Both the position numbers and the translations under genes were made by a program. This document shows, piece after piece, positions 17,299 to 27,007 of a DNA stretch of 64,000 nt; positions within the stretch are counted from its first letter, which is position 1, and each line of letters opens with the position of its first letter. Where the stretch lies: contig NZ_QERF01000005.1 of NCBI RefSeq assembly GCF_003260205.1, forward strand, positions 124,001 to 188,000, read 5' to 3'. The notes under the pieces are model-generated. The model searched no databases. It was given only the letters and a program-made list of their open reading frames with translations, and was not told the origin of the DNA. Origin of the DNA: Winogradskyella tangerina (GTDB lineage Bacteria > Bacteroidota > Bacteroidia > Flavobacteriales > Flavobacteriaceae).

Positions 17299-18676
17299 AA
17301 AGCATATTCTTTTTATTGTACCCGATGGTGTCGGTATAAAAAATTTTCTGTATTCCGATATCATCAAATTTTTAAAAGGTGAAGCTGAAATAACAATTTG
17401 GTCGTCGCTGCCAATAGATGCATTTGAAGATGTAAAGAAATTGCATCAGATTAAGTTCAATTATAAACAGCTAACCCTAAAACCCGAGAATGCCATTGTT
17501 CGATTGTATCGTGAAGCCACAACCTATGCAAGATTGCTACACAATACTAAATTGAAACAAAATAAAACGATTCTTACTAATTGGAGGCGTCCAAAGCAAG
17601 GGTTCAAACTAAAATTGTTATATAAAGTTGCAGAAGTTTTGGGACGGTATTTGTCTAAAAAATATGAACGAATTCTGCGCTATGAGTCGCAAGGAAAAAG
17701 CAAGATCGATAAATCAATTATTAATCATTACATCGAGGAATTAAAGTCAATTCAACCATCTGCCTTATTCATAACACATCAGCGCGTCCCCGGTGTGATG
17801 CCAATTTGTTTGGCAGCAAAGAAAGTGGGCATAAATAGAGCTACCGCAATTTTTTCTTGGGATAATTTACCGAAAGCACGTTTAGCCGTAGAAGCCGATC
17901 TGTATTTGGTTTGGTCGCAATGGATGAAGGACGAAATGCGCGATTATTATCCTGAAATTTCTGAAGAAAAGGTAAAGCTGGTCGGAACGCCTCAGTTTGA
18001 ATTTTATCTCGATAACAACCGAATTACACCAAGGCAAGAGTTTGCCAAAACATACGGATTAGACCCTCAAAAAAAATGGTTGTGTTTTAGTGGCGATGAT
18101 GTCACCACCTCGCCGTACGATCAGTTATTTTTTCGTGATGTTGTTGAGGCTTTGAAATCAAAGAAAGATGAAATTCAAATCATTTTTAGACGCTGTCCTG
18201 TTGACTTTTCTGATCGCTATGATGACGTACTAGAAAATCATAAGGATTTTGTGATCGCTATTGATCCTGAATGGAATAATCAGGCTAAGACGGGCTGGAC
18301 GGGCTATTTCCCAATGTATGATGATATCAACCTACAGGTGAATTTGGCAAAGCACTGTGAACTTGTAACCAACCTAGGTTCTACCATGGCCGTTGATTTT
18401 GCCACATTCAATAAGCCTTGTTTATATCTTAATTATAACCCTTCTGATGATTCAGACTGGAGTACCGAAATTATTTATAAATTTCAGCATTTTAGAAGCA
18501 TGAAGAACTACGATGCTGTGGGGTGGATTAACCGTAGAAATGAGATATTGAGTACCATTTTGAAAACCTTAAATGAACCAGAAGGCATAGCAAAAGATAG
18601 AACTCAATGGATCAATGACTTAGTACTTCATCCGTTAGACCAGAATTCAGAAAAAATCGCAAAGGTGTTACTATAA
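17285..18676 (+). CDS. GT-B-like glycosyl- or glycerophosphotransferase
   Basis: This 463-residue protein has two Rossmann-like halves. The N-terminal half has KHILFIVPDGVGIKNFLYS and FITHQRVPGVMPICLAAK. The C-terminal half has LVGTPQFEFY, WLCFSGDDVTTSPYDQLFF and LVTNLGSTMAVDFATFNKP. The last block, where a serine/threonine pair precedes a strand with a conserved acidic residue, recalls CDP-glycerol transferases and other GT-B enzymes. The family is not certain. It overlaps neuC by 14 bases and the next gene by one base, so it belongs to the operon. A role as the sialyltransferase cannot be excluded. Confidence 0.55.
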   Translation: MTPTKKHILFIVPDGVGIKNFLYSDIIKFLKGEAEITIWSSLPIDAFEDVKKLHQIKFNYKQLTLKPENAIVRLYREATTYARLLHNTKLKQNKTILTNWRRPKQGFKLKLLYKVAEVLGRYLSKKYERILRYESQGKSKIDKSIINHYIEELKSIQPSALFITHQRVPGVMPICLAAKKVGINRATAIFSWDNLPKARLAVEADLYLVWSQWMKDEMRDYYPEISEEKVKLVGTPQFEFYLDNNRITPRQEFAKTYGLDPQKKWLCFSGDDVTTSPYDQLFFRDVVEALKSKKDEIQIIFRRCPVDFSDRYDDVLENHKDFVIAIDPEWNNQAKTGWTGYFPMYDDINLQVNLAKHCELVTNLGSTMAVDFATFNKPCLYLNYNPSDDSDWSTEIIYKFQHFRSMKNYDAVGWINRRNEILSTILKTLNEPEGIAKDRTQWINDLVLHPLDQNSEKIAKVLL

Positions 18677-19827
18677 TGCACGTCTGTTTTATTACTTCAG
18701 AGTATCCAAAAGAAGGGTTTCCCCACGGAGGTATCGGAACTTTTGTCAAAACCATGAGCCATGAACTTGTGGGAAGAGGTTATAAGGTTACGGTAATTGG
18801 TATCAATGTTTATCATAATTCAACAGAAGAAATAACAGAAAATGGTGTGTCAATTGTAAGACTTCGACCAAAACAGTTTAAGGGTATAACCTGGTGGTTA
18901 AATTATAAGTCTATCAACAAAAAGTTAGAGCAAATACATCAAGAAAGCCCAATCGATATTGTAGAATCGGCTGAATTAGGTCTGGCATTTATAAAGAAGA
19001 ACAAAGCGATCAAATATGTAATTCGTCTGCACGGCGGCCATCATTTTTTTGCTGAAGCGGAACATAGAAAGATCAATTGGTGGAGAGGATTTCAAGAACG
19101 ACGCTCGTTCAGAAAAGCAGATGGGTTTATTGCTGTATCTAACTATGTGAAGACGCACACCGCAAAATATTTAAGTTATCATAATAAACCAATCGAGGTG
19201 ATTATGTCGCCAATAAATTTGGAAATATTCAAGCCTCAACCAGAAATAGAAGAACAAAAGCATACGCTTTTATTTGCAGGAACAGTTTGCGAAAAAAAAG
19301 GAGCTTTTCAGCTGGTGAAAGCTATGCCGATGGTTATTGAACAGTTTCCAGATGTGAAATTGAAAATCTATGGGAGGGATTGGTTTTTTAAGGATGGAAG
19401 ATCTTATATTTCGTTTTTAAAAGAATTTATTTCGAAGTCTGAAATTGATGAGAAACATATTCAGTTTGAGGGTGCTGTTAGTATGTATGAATTGGCGAAA
19501 TGCTATGCAGAAGCCGAGCTATGTGTGTTTCCGTCACTCATGGAAACTCAAGGTCTGGTTGCACCTGAAGCTATGGCGGTTGAAAAATTGGTCCTTTTTA
19601 CTGAATGCGGTCCCGGAAAAGAAACGATTACCCATAAAGACACGGGCTTATTGTGTAATCCTTATGATGAAAATGATATTGCTCAAAATATAATATGGGC
19701 ACTTCAAAATAAAACAGAAGGATCTGCAATGGCTAAAAAAGGCAGAGCTTATGTATTGGCAAATTTCAATATGGATAAGGTCTTGCAAACCAATATTGAG
19801 TTTTATAATTATTTAAAAGAAAATTGA
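18676..19827 (+). CDS. glycosyltransferase family 4 (GT-B)
   Basis: MHVCFITSEYPKEGFPHGGI with HGGIGTFVKTMSHEL shows the acceptor-domain glycine loop of GT4 enzymes. TLLFAGTVCEKKGAFQLVKA starts the donor domain, and VFPSLMETQGLVAPEAMAVE contains the E-x7-E donor site. The length of 383 residues is normal. It begins one base inside the preceding stop and its own stop overlaps the TTG start of the next gene. Confidence 0.86.
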   Translation: MHVCFITSEYPKEGFPHGGIGTFVKTMSHELVGRGYKVTVIGINVYHNSTEEITENGVSIVRLRPKQFKGITWWLNYKSINKKLEQIHQESPIDIVESAELGLAFIKKNKAIKYVIRLHGGHHFFAEAEHRKINWWRGFQERRSFRKADGFIAVSNYVKTHTAKYLSYHNKPIEVIMSPINLEIFKPQPEIEEQKHTLLFAGTVCEKKGAFQLVKAMPMVIEQFPDVKLKIYGRDWFFKDGRSYISFLKEFISKSEIDEKHIQFEGAVSMYELAKCYAEAELCVFPSLMETQGLVAPEAMAVEKLVLFTECGPGKETITHKDTGLLCNPYDENDIAQNIIWALQNKTEGSAMAKKGRAYVLANFNMDKVLQTNIEFYNYLKEN

Positions 19828-20972
19828 GTTCAAAAGAGACACATAAAAAACTAGCGATTTTTACACTTGTCGTTCACAAAAAAAAGGATGGTCAATATTA
19901 CGGATATGCGCCTTATGTGAGTGAAATGAATATGTGGACAAGTCATTTTGATGAAGTCATAGTTGTAGGTCCATTAAGTTCATCAACAAATCTGGAAAAG
20001 ATAGATTTGAATTATTCCCATGGAAATTTAAGTTTAGTAGAGGTTCCTGTTTTTCATATTAAATCATTTTTAGGGGTTCTTAAATTAGTTGCAAGCCTTC
20101 CGGGAATGTTTTTCAAAATGTATAAGGTGATGCGTAAAGCTGACTATTTTCATTTTAGATGTCCTAGTAATGTTTCGGCAGTTGCCGCTGTTGTGCAGAT
20201 ATTTTTTCCAAAAAAACCAAAGAGTACAAAGTATGCCGGTAATTGGGACCCGAATAGCAATCAGCCTATAGGGTATAGATTTCAGAAACGGTTATTGGCT
20301 AACCGTTTACTTACTAAAAACATGAAGGTGCTCGTGTACGGAGAATGGCCAAATCAGTCTAAATCGGTAGTGCCGTTTATGTCTGCTACCTACAGAGATA
20401 ATGAGAAGTTGACATTTCAGAAAAGAGATTATACACAACGTTTAAAGTTTGTGTTTATTGGAGCTATGGTTGTGGGGAAACGACCCTTACTGACCGTAAA
20501 GATCATTGAGGCATTAAGACTCCAAGGATTTGATGCAGAACTTCATATGTTTGGAGATGGCGATTTGATGGATGAGGTGAAACAATATGTTGAGGACAAC
20601 CAGCTTTCAGATGCCATAGAAATTTATGGTAATAGAAATAAAGAAACTGTTAAAGACTGTATTCAAGATGCTCATTTTACAATACTGCCCTCAAAAAGCG
20701 AAGGTTGGCCAAAGGCGATCGCCGAAGGTATGTTTTTTGGAGCCATCCCGGTTTCTACGAGGATATCTTGCCTACCATGGATTCTGAATGAAGGCGAACG
20801 TGGAATATTAATTAGCGATGAATTAGACGAGGCCGTAGATTTGATTTCAACAGAATTGAGGAAGGGAAATGAATACTTAAACGCCATGGCAGAGAAATCT
20901 TTAAATTGGGCGCAACAATATACATTAGATAGATTAGAACAAGAGATTGAAAAAGTCGTTACGAGTAATTAG
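19824..20972 (+). CDS. glycosyltransferase family 4 (GT-B)
   Basis: The start is TTG at 19824 inside a TTGA overlap. The donor domain is clear: LKFVFIGAMVVGKRPLLTV, IEIYGNRNKETVKDCI and FTILPSKSEGWPKAIAEGMF, the last being the usual E-G-x-P-x-x-h-x-E-x-M pattern. The N-terminal acceptor domain (YYGYAPYVSEMNMW) is less typical. The length is 382 residues. The next start lies 26 bases before this stop, so translation is tightly coupled. Confidence 0.82.
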   Translation: MSSKETHKKLAIFTLVVHKKKDGQYYGYAPYVSEMNMWTSHFDEVIVVGPLSSSTNLEKIDLNYSHGNLSLVEVPVFHIKSFLGVLKLVASLPGMFFKMYKVMRKADYFHFRCPSNVSAVAAVVQIFFPKKPKSTKYAGNWDPNSNQPIGYRFQKRLLANRLLTKNMKVLVYGEWPNQSKSVVPFMSATYRDNEKLTFQKRDYTQRLKFVFIGAMVVGKRPLLTVKIIEALRLQGFDAELHMFGDGDLMDEVKQYVEDNQLSDAIEIYGNRNKETVKDCIQDAHFTILPSKSEGWPKAIAEGMFFGAIPVSTRISCLPWILNEGERGILISDELDEAVDLISTELRKGNEYLNAMAEKSLNWAQQYTLDRLEQEIEKVVTSN

Positions 20973-22044
20973 GGTACTGCAAATTATTGATACTTTGCAT
21001 ACTGGCGGAGCAGAACGCTTGGCAGTGAATTATGCTAATGGCCTTATAAAACACAATGTTGAGTCTCATCTCTGTGCAACGCGTGCTGAAGGGCCACTGC
21101 TTAATTCTATCAACGGCAATGTCAATTATTTGTTTTTAGACAGAAAATCAACATTCGACCTCAAAGCAATTTTCCGTTTGAGAGCGTATGTTAGATCGCA
21201 TAAAATCGATATCATTCATGCACATGCGTCATCCTTTTTTATTGCCACTTTAATAAAAGTAGTGGTACCTAGAGTGAAACTTATTTGGCACGATCATTAC
21301 GGGAATAGCGAGTATTTAGATCAAAGACCAATCAAAGTATTGAAGTGGTGTTCCTCTAAATTTTCTCAAATATTTAGTGTAAATAAGACTCTTGAATCAT
21401 GGGCAAAAAAGACTTTGAATTGTGATCGTGTTACCTACATAAAGAATTTTCCAGTTTTGAAAAAATCTGATTCTAACCTCACCAAACTTGAAGGTAAAAC
21501 TGGTAAACGAATCTTATGTTTGGCAAACTTACGTGAACAAAAGAATCATATTAGACTTTTAGAAGCGTTTAAATTGGTAAAGGCCAAATATCCGGATTGG
21601 ACATTGCATTGTGTTGGTAAGGATTTTAAAGATGATTACTCCAAGTTATTTTTTTTAAATTTAAAAAATCATAGTCTAGAAAATCATGTATATTTTTACG
21701 ATACAAAGACAGATATACTTAATATATTACAACAAAGTACCATGGCAATTTTACCTTCAAAGTCGGAAGGTTTGCCATTGGCATTACTAGAATACGGTTT
21801 GGCTGGATTGCCAGTAATTTGTACTGATGTTGGGGATTGCGGGAAGGTAATTTCTGATGAAACTTATGGTATATTACTAAAGGAAGAAAAGCCTGATGTT
21901 ATTGCTGAGGCCATTTCAAAATTTATTGAAGAAGACGAATTTAGAATCAATTGTGGTAAAAACCTAAATCAAAAAGTACTTGAGGAATATTCAGAAGAAG
22001 CCATTTTAGGCGATATCAAACAGATATATCTCAATAGTATTTAA
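20947..22044 (+). CDS. glycosyltransferase family 4 (GT-B)
   Basis: LQIIDTLHTGGAERLAVNYA (about 11-30) is the standard GT4 acceptor-domain motif. ILCLANLREQKNHIRLLEA and AILPSKSEGLPLALLEYGLA mark the donor domain, followed by GLPVICTDVGDC. The start is TTG at 20947, overlapping the preceding gene by 26 bases. No ATG exists before the conserved motif in this frame, so a non-ATG start is required. The length is 365 residues. Confidence 0.86.
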   Translation: MKKSLRVIRVLQIIDTLHTGGAERLAVNYANGLIKHNVESHLCATRAEGPLLNSINGNVNYLFLDRKSTFDLKAIFRLRAYVRSHKIDIIHAHASSFFIATLIKVVVPRVKLIWHDHYGNSEYLDQRPIKVLKWCSSKFSQIFSVNKTLESWAKKTLNCDRVTYIKNFPVLKKSDSNLTKLEGKTGKRILCLANLREQKNHIRLLEAFKLVKAKYPDWTLHCVGKDFKDDYSKLFFLNLKNHSLENHVYFYDTKTDILNILQQSTMAILPSKSEGLPLALLEYGLAGLPVICTDVGDCGKVISDETYGILLKEEKPDVIAEAISKFIEEDEFRINCGKNLNQKVLEEYSEEAILGDIKQIYLNSI

Positions 22045-22056
22045 ATTTATTTCACT

Positions 22057-23412
22057 GTGGAAGCAAAATATATTTTTAAAATTCTAGTGCATATCGGCTT
22101 TGGAGTGTTATTATATTTTGTTGGGATTTTTCCAAAGATTTATTTTTTTGCTGTAATTGCTTATTTCTTCTTTAATATCATAGTAGCCCATCCGAAAGAA
22201 AAAACCACTGCAGTTTTATTAGGATGCGCTTATCTCACGGGTGCCGAAGTTATTTTCAGGATGACGGGTGCAGGAATTTTTTACGAATCTTCTAAGTACT
22301 TTATCATTTTCTATGTCATTTTTGGAATGTTTTACAACGGCATATCCAACAAAGGCTATCCTTACTTTATTTTCTTGATTTGTTTGGTTCCCTCCATAAT
22401 TGTCGCTTCAACAAATATTGGAATTGATGCAAGTTTAAGAAAGAACGTCGCTTTTGTACTTAGTGGCCCAGTTTGTTTAGGTATTGCTGCACTATATTGT
22501 TATGACAAAAAAATCAATATGAGGCAGATATTAGATATTATGCTTTATCTCACGCTGCCAGTAGTAACGCTAACAACTTATTTGTTTTTATATACGCCGA
22601 CTATCAAAGATATTGTTACCGGAACGGATTCTAATTTTGCGGCTTCGGGTGGGTTTGGACCTAACCAAGTATCGACCGTATTAGGATTAGGAATGTTTGT
22701 TTTTTGTGTGAATTACTTTCTCAATTCGAAAACCAGATTATTGAAAATCGTTAATATTATTCTCTTTTCATTAGTTGCCTTTAGAGGAATAATTACATTT
22801 AGTAGAGGAGGTGTCATTACTGCGATATTGATGATTTTCGCGTTTTTGGTGATTGTTTATTCAAAATCTAATCGAAGACAAAAAAACCTTATCATTACTT
22901 CTTTTATTTCATTTATAATAATGTCGGCCGTTATTTGGGCTGTGAGTTCAGAACAAACAAATGGATTAATAGAAAAACGCTATACCAATCAGGATAAAAT
23001 TGGTAGAGAAAAACGAGATGTCAGTGCAGGACGTGTTGATTTATTTATTGGTGAGCTAAGAGGATTTGTGGATCAACCCTTTTTGGGGGTTGGAGCTAGT
23101 GGTATGAAAGAGCGGCGATTAGAAAGTTTAGGTAGAGTGGTTGCAACACATAATGAATTGAGTAGGTTATTATCAGAACATGGAATACTAGGCATATTTA
23201 TGTTATTGATCTTAATTTTTAAACCTCTGGAAATGAGATCGACAAATCGATACAACTATTTCTTTTATGCCTTCTTAATATTTTGGTTTGCAACGATCAA
23301 TCACTCAGCCATGAGAATTGCGGCACCAGGTTTTATTTACGCTTTGGCACTTTTAAATGTTAGATATGAAAAACGTCCTTTACGTAGGAAACGCATTGTC
23401 CAAAAAAGGTAA
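22057..23412 (+). CDS. O-antigen ligase/polymerase family membrane protein (Wzy/WaaL-like)
   Basis: This 451-residue protein has about ten to twelve hydrophobic segments and a periplasmic loop region with VSAGRVDLFIGELRGFVDQPFLGVG without its last residues, where R and the G-x-G pattern typify the Wzy_C/O-antigen ligase family. HNELSRLLSEHGILGI (about 366-381) is the conserved H-x-x-x-h-x-x-x-x-x-x-G block near the C-terminus. It either polymerises repeat units or ligates finished chains to lipid A core. The ABC exporter in the same locus argues for a ligase. The start is GTG at 22057. Confidence 0.8.
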   Translation: MEAKYIFKILVHIGFGVLLYFVGIFPKIYFFAVIAYFFFNIIVAHPKEKTTAVLLGCAYLTGAEVIFRMTGAGIFYESSKYFIIFYVIFGMFYNGISNKGYPYFIFLICLVPSIIVASTNIGIDASLRKNVAFVLSGPVCLGIAALYCYDKKINMRQILDIMLYLTLPVVTLTTYLFLYTPTIKDIVTGTDSNFAASGGFGPNQVSTVLGLGMFVFCVNYFLNSKTRLLKIVNIILFSLVAFRGIITFSRGGVITAILMIFAFLVIVYSKSNRRQKNLIITSFISFIIMSAVIWAVSSEQTNGLIEKRYTNQDKIGREKRDVSAGRVDLFIGELRGFVDQPFLGVGASGMKERRLESLGRVVATHNELSRLLSEHGILGIFMLLILIFKPLEMRSTNRYNYFFYAFLIFWFATINHSAMRIAAPGFIYALALLNVRYEKRPLRRKRIVQKR

Positions 23413-24373
23413 AACGATCACTTCAATAGAGACCTTGGGAGCCCAATTGGCAGAGTTTTGTACCGTGAAGATCGTATCTAATAAATCTAATAAAATATTG
23501 CGTTTACTAGACATGATCGCTGCCGTACTTATAGGTAGAAATAGATATGATTTTGTTTTAATTGATACGTATAGTACCACTAATTTTTATTACGCCTTAG
23601 TCATTAGCCAACTCTGTAGACTTTTCAAAATTAAATATATACCCATTTTACACGGTGGAAACCTTGAAACCAGACTGAAAAACAATCCTAAACTCAGTGC
23701 CAAGATTTTTAAGAATGCACACAAATTGGTTTCCCCTTCAATTTTTTTGCAAAAGACGTTTGAAAACTATGGTTTCAATTCAGTTGAATTTATTCCGAAT
23801 ACCATAAATATTGAAAATTTCACCTTTCAGAAGAGAGATGGTGATACCACAGATCTTTTATGGGTGAGATCTTTTTCGAAAATTTACAATCCGGAAATGG
23901 CGGTGCATGTACTTGAAGGTCTATTAGCTAAAGGTATTGATGCCAAGCTTACTATGGTTGGTCCCGATTCTGACGGTTCTTTACAACGTGTGAAATCCCA
24001 AGCAAAAGAAAAAGGACTTCAAATTAAATTTACCGGGAAACTTTCACGACAAGAATGGGTAGAACTTTCTAAAACATGTAATATTTTTATTAACACTACC
24101 AATTATGACAATATGCCAGTGAGTGTTATTGAAGCTATGGCATTAGGACTTCCAATTGTATCTACTAATGTTGGAGGTATTCCTTTTCTGATTGAGGACG
24201 AAACGGACGGATTATTAGTACCCGCTAATAATGTAGAGGCAATGATCACTGCAATTATAAACCTGAAAAACAACCTAAAACTAAAAGATCAACTCATAGC
24301 TAACGCCAGAAAAAAAGTTGAAAATTTTGATTGGAAAATTGTTAAACCAATGTGGGAAAGTCTTTTGGCATAA
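23366..24373 (+). CDS. glycosyltransferase family 4 (GT-B)
   Basis: The sequence MKNVLYVGNALSKKGKTITS starts the acceptor domain; I prefer ATG 23366 to the ATG 9 bases upstream because it gives the usual start. PILHGGNLETRLKNNP and DLLWVRSFSKIYNPEMAVHV are typical, and NYDNMPVSVIEAMALGLPIV contains the donor-binding glutamate pattern. It overlaps the preceding membrane protein gene by 47 bases. It is the last glycosyltransferase before the phosphotransferase gene. Confidence 0.86.
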   Translation: MKNVLYVGNALSKKGKTITSIETLGAQLAEFCTVKIVSNKSNKILRLLDMIAAVLIGRNRYDFVLIDTYSTTNFYYALVISQLCRLFKIKYIPILHGGNLETRLKNNPKLSAKIFKNAHKLVSPSIFLQKTFENYGFNSVEFIPNTINIENFTFQKRDGDTTDLLWVRSFSKIYNPEMAVHVLEGLLAKGIDAKLTMVGPDSDGSLQRVKSQAKEKGLQIKFTGKLSRQEWVELSKTCNIFINTTNYDNMPVSVIEAMALGLPIVSTNVGGIPFLIEDETDGLLVPANNVEAMITAIINLKNNLKLKDQLIANARKKVENFDWKIVKPMWESLLA

Positions 24374-24426
24374 ATTTCAAAATAATAAATTGTAGTATTA
24401 TCTTTACGCAGTTACCAATTTTATAG

Positions 24427-25821
24427 ATGAGGTATAAAAAAGGCATCCACTTCGAAGTTTCCGAGCGGAAAGTTCTCCTAAGAATTATGGATTTGTTTAT
24501 GGTCTTTCTGGCTATATATGGTCTTAACCTGTATCCAGAGTTTGAGTATATCCAATTCAATCAAGACAACTTAGTATCTCTGGTATTACTGGGAATTTAT
24601 ATTACTGTTTTTGGGACCATTTTTGAACTTTATGATCTGCAGAAGGCCAGTAAAATAGAAACCACCTTCAGAAATATTGCTATTACAACTTCGACCGTTG
24701 TTTTGTTCTACCTTTTAACACCTATTTTATCGCCCTATTTACCAGAAGAGCGTATTCAAATTGTATACTTCTACCTCGCTATTGTTTTGTCAATTTTAGT
24801 CTGGCGATTTATTTACATCAACCTTATTGAATCCCCAAGATTTTACAAACGCGTTTTACTCGTGGCTGAGGTTTCAAATATTGATGGTCTTGTAAGTGCC
24901 TTAAATACATCCGATCCAAATTATAAGATTGTTGGGTTTATTAATAGTGAAGAATCTTCTCCAGATTCTGTAAAATTCAAAGGCTTAAGGGAGTTTGAAG
25001 CCAAAGACTTTCTTGATACTATTGAGAAAGAACGAATTTCAGAAGTTTTAGTGGCTAGTTTTAATTCGGAAGCCATAATTGCTGAAGTGTATCACGATCT
25101 CATTTTATTATTAGAACGTGGATTCAAGATTAGAGAATATACGCAAGTTTATGAAGAACTTCTACATAAGGTTCCTATACAATTTGTAGGCAAGGACTTT
25201 TACAAATATTTTCCGTTTAGTAGAAGTAATGAAAATAAGCTTTATATCTTTTTTCAAAGAGCTTTCGATATTATCATTGCTACAATTGGCTTGCTATTTG
25301 GTTTAGTATTAGTACCATTTATCCTAATTGGAAATGCAATAGGTAATAAAGGGCCGCTTTTTTATTCACAAGAACGTGTTGGTAGAAATAGTAAGCCTTT
25401 TAGGATCTTAAAATTACGCACCATGGTGGTGAATGCTGAAAAGGACGGTGTTAAATGGGCGCAGAAAAATGACAAGCGAATCACTGCTTTTGGTAAGTTT
25501 TTAAGACGCTCGCGTTTAGATGAGATTCCACAATTTATCAATGTTTTAAAAGGCGAGATGAGTATTATTGGTCCAAGACCTGAACGACCATTTTTTGTAA
25601 ATGAATTATCGCGCATTATACCGTTTTACGAAACACGTCATATCATTAAACCAGGATTAACAGGTTGGGCTCAGGTAAGTACACGATATGGGTCTTCAAT
25701 TGAAGATAGTCTTACGAAACTTCAATACGATCTGTACTACATTAAGCACAGAAGTTTATTCTTAGACTTTAGCATAACAATTAAAACCTTGAGTACAATT
25801 TTGTACTACAGAGGCCAGTAA
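24427..25821 (+). CDS. polyprenyl-phosphate hexose-1-phosphate transferase (WcaJ/WbaP family)
   Basis: This integral membrane enzyme starts glycan assembly by moving a sugar-1-phosphate onto undecaprenyl phosphate. It has four hydrophobic segments in the first 120 residues, a CoA-binding-like middle domain (about 140-240) and a fifth hydrophobic segment at about 275-300. The catalytic domain follows with LKLRTMVVNAEKDG, LRRSRLDEIPQFINVLKGEM and IGPRPERP. The length of 464 residues matches the full WcaJ type. TATCTTTA at 24399-24406 resembles a -7 element, so the gene may have its own promoter. It ends 8 bases from a convergent gene. Confidence 0.9.
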   Translation: MRYKKGIHFEVSERKVLLRIMDLFMVFLAIYGLNLYPEFEYIQFNQDNLVSLVLLGIYITVFGTIFELYDLQKASKIETTFRNIAITTSTVVLFYLLTPILSPYLPEERIQIVYFYLAIVLSILVWRFIYINLIESPRFYKRVLLVAEVSNIDGLVSALNTSDPNYKIVGFINSEESSPDSVKFKGLREFEAKDFLDTIEKERISEVLVASFNSEAIIAEVYHDLILLLERGFKIREYTQVYEELLHKVPIQFVGKDFYKYFPFSRSNENKLYIFFQRAFDIIIATIGLLFGLVLVPFILIGNAIGNKGPLFYSQERVGRNSKPFRILKLRTMVVNAEKDGVKWAQKNDKRITAFGKFLRRSRLDEIPQFINVLKGEMSIIGPRPERPFFVNELSRIIPFYETRHIIKPGLTGWAQVSTRYGSSIEDSLTKLQYDLYYIKHRSLFLDFSITIKTLSTILYYRGQ

Positions 25822-25829
25822 GATCTGTC

Positions 25830-27005
25830 CTATTGTTTATTCAAGAATTTCAGTAAGAAAATATATCTAAATGCAATAGCAATTAGGAGAGGAATGAGGG
25901 TAATTGCAAATATTTGTACCCCAATAAGCCAATGCATGGTCATAAGGCAAAGCATCAGAATTAAGAATTTCAAAAATCCTTTAACCCAATTTTTAACAAT
26001 GTTCTTTCTCAATTGAAAGAGCAATAATAAATTTAGTGGAAAGGCCCAAAGTAAGTTATAGTTATAGCCCGTTGTCGTATGGTCTGTTGCAAACCAAAGT
26101 AGCAATAAAAAGATGCCGATCACACCAGTAATACTAAAAATCAGGGTGTCTAACCACTTACTTCTAGCATTCAATTTGTGATCTCTATAGGTCAAATAAA
26201 TGATGCCTAGCGCCAATAATCCGAGTATGATAAATGGACTAATTAAGAAGAGATTAGAAGTCTTTTTAGGCTTGCTTGTATATAAGTTTGAACTACTTTT
26301 AACTAGGTCTTTGGTACTATCAATTTTAGCAGTTTCGAAAAAAGCATTAATATACTTTGGCAAGAACATATATTCGTACGGATTAGCGTCTCTGTCTATT
26401 ACCGAACCCAATGCAATGTCAATTCCCAAGCTTCCCCACGAATTTCGATTTACGTGCTCATGAATGAGTTGCCTGAACGTCTTTTGTTCAAAATCTTTAG
26501 GTGATCTATAGCTGATCTTATTATTAGTAGCAATGTTAGAAACATCCCTAATTCTCGTGGCGCAATTATCATAGAAAAAATCGTAAAGATATTTGCGGTT
26601 TTCTGGCTTGTAATTGTTTTCTAAAAAATCGAATAACCGTTGTTTTTCTTCAACAGTGAGATTTAGAATTTGTTCGTCAATAGTTCGATTGTAGTTCGTG
26701 TAGTGATAAAAAATATTTCTAAAACGATGTCTGCTAATCATATAATTGAGCTTACCTCTGGCAAATTTCAAATAGAAATTTGGGGCATCAAAATCGTATT
26801 CGCCATAGCCATAAACCAGATCAATACTCTGGTCTTCATCTTTTATTCTGAAAGCATTATGACCAAAAGCATCGTTTAAAGAAGTGCCAGGTCCAAAGGT
26901 GAGTACGGACACTTCAGCATTTTCCGTTAAAGATCGCTGCTGGCTGAATCCTAGAATTGAAATAAGTAAAAAAGTGAAAAAAGATAATTTTATTTTCATA
27001 GGCAT
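25830..27005 (-). CDS. DUF4105/Lnb-type membrane protein
   Basis: The protein has a signal sequence (residues 1-22) and then a periplasmic domain with SLNDAFGHNAFRI (H49) and FFYDNCATRIRDV (C148), the His and Cys conserved in DUF4105. About four or five membrane segments follow from residue 250 onward. DUF4105 proteins of Bacteroides (Lnb) have been described as lipoprotein N-acyltransferases with a Cys/His active site. That activity is plausible here but is an inference. It lies 2 bases after the PorV/PorQ gene stop, so the two are coupled. An alternative start is ATG at 26999. Confidence 0.78.
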   Translation of the reverse strand: MPMKIKLSFFTFLLISILGFSQQRSLTENAEVSVLTFGPGTSLNDAFGHNAFRIKDEDQSIDLVYGYGEYDFDAPNFYLKFARGKLNYMISRHRFRNIFYHYTNYNRTIDEQILNLTVEEKQRLFDFLENNYKPENRKYLYDFFYDNCATRIRDVSNIATNNKISYRSPKDFEQKTFRQLIHEHVNRNSWGSLGIDIALGSVIDRDANPYEYMFLPKYINAFFETAKIDSTKDLVKSSSNLYTSKPKKTSNLFLISPFIILGLLALGIIYLTYRDHKLNARSKWLDTLIFSITGVIGIFLLLLWFATDHTTTGYNYNLLWAFPLNLLLLFQLRKNIVKNWVKGFLKFLILMLCLMTMHWLIGVQIFAITLIPLLIAIAFRYIFLLKFLNKQ

Positions 27006-27007
27006 GG

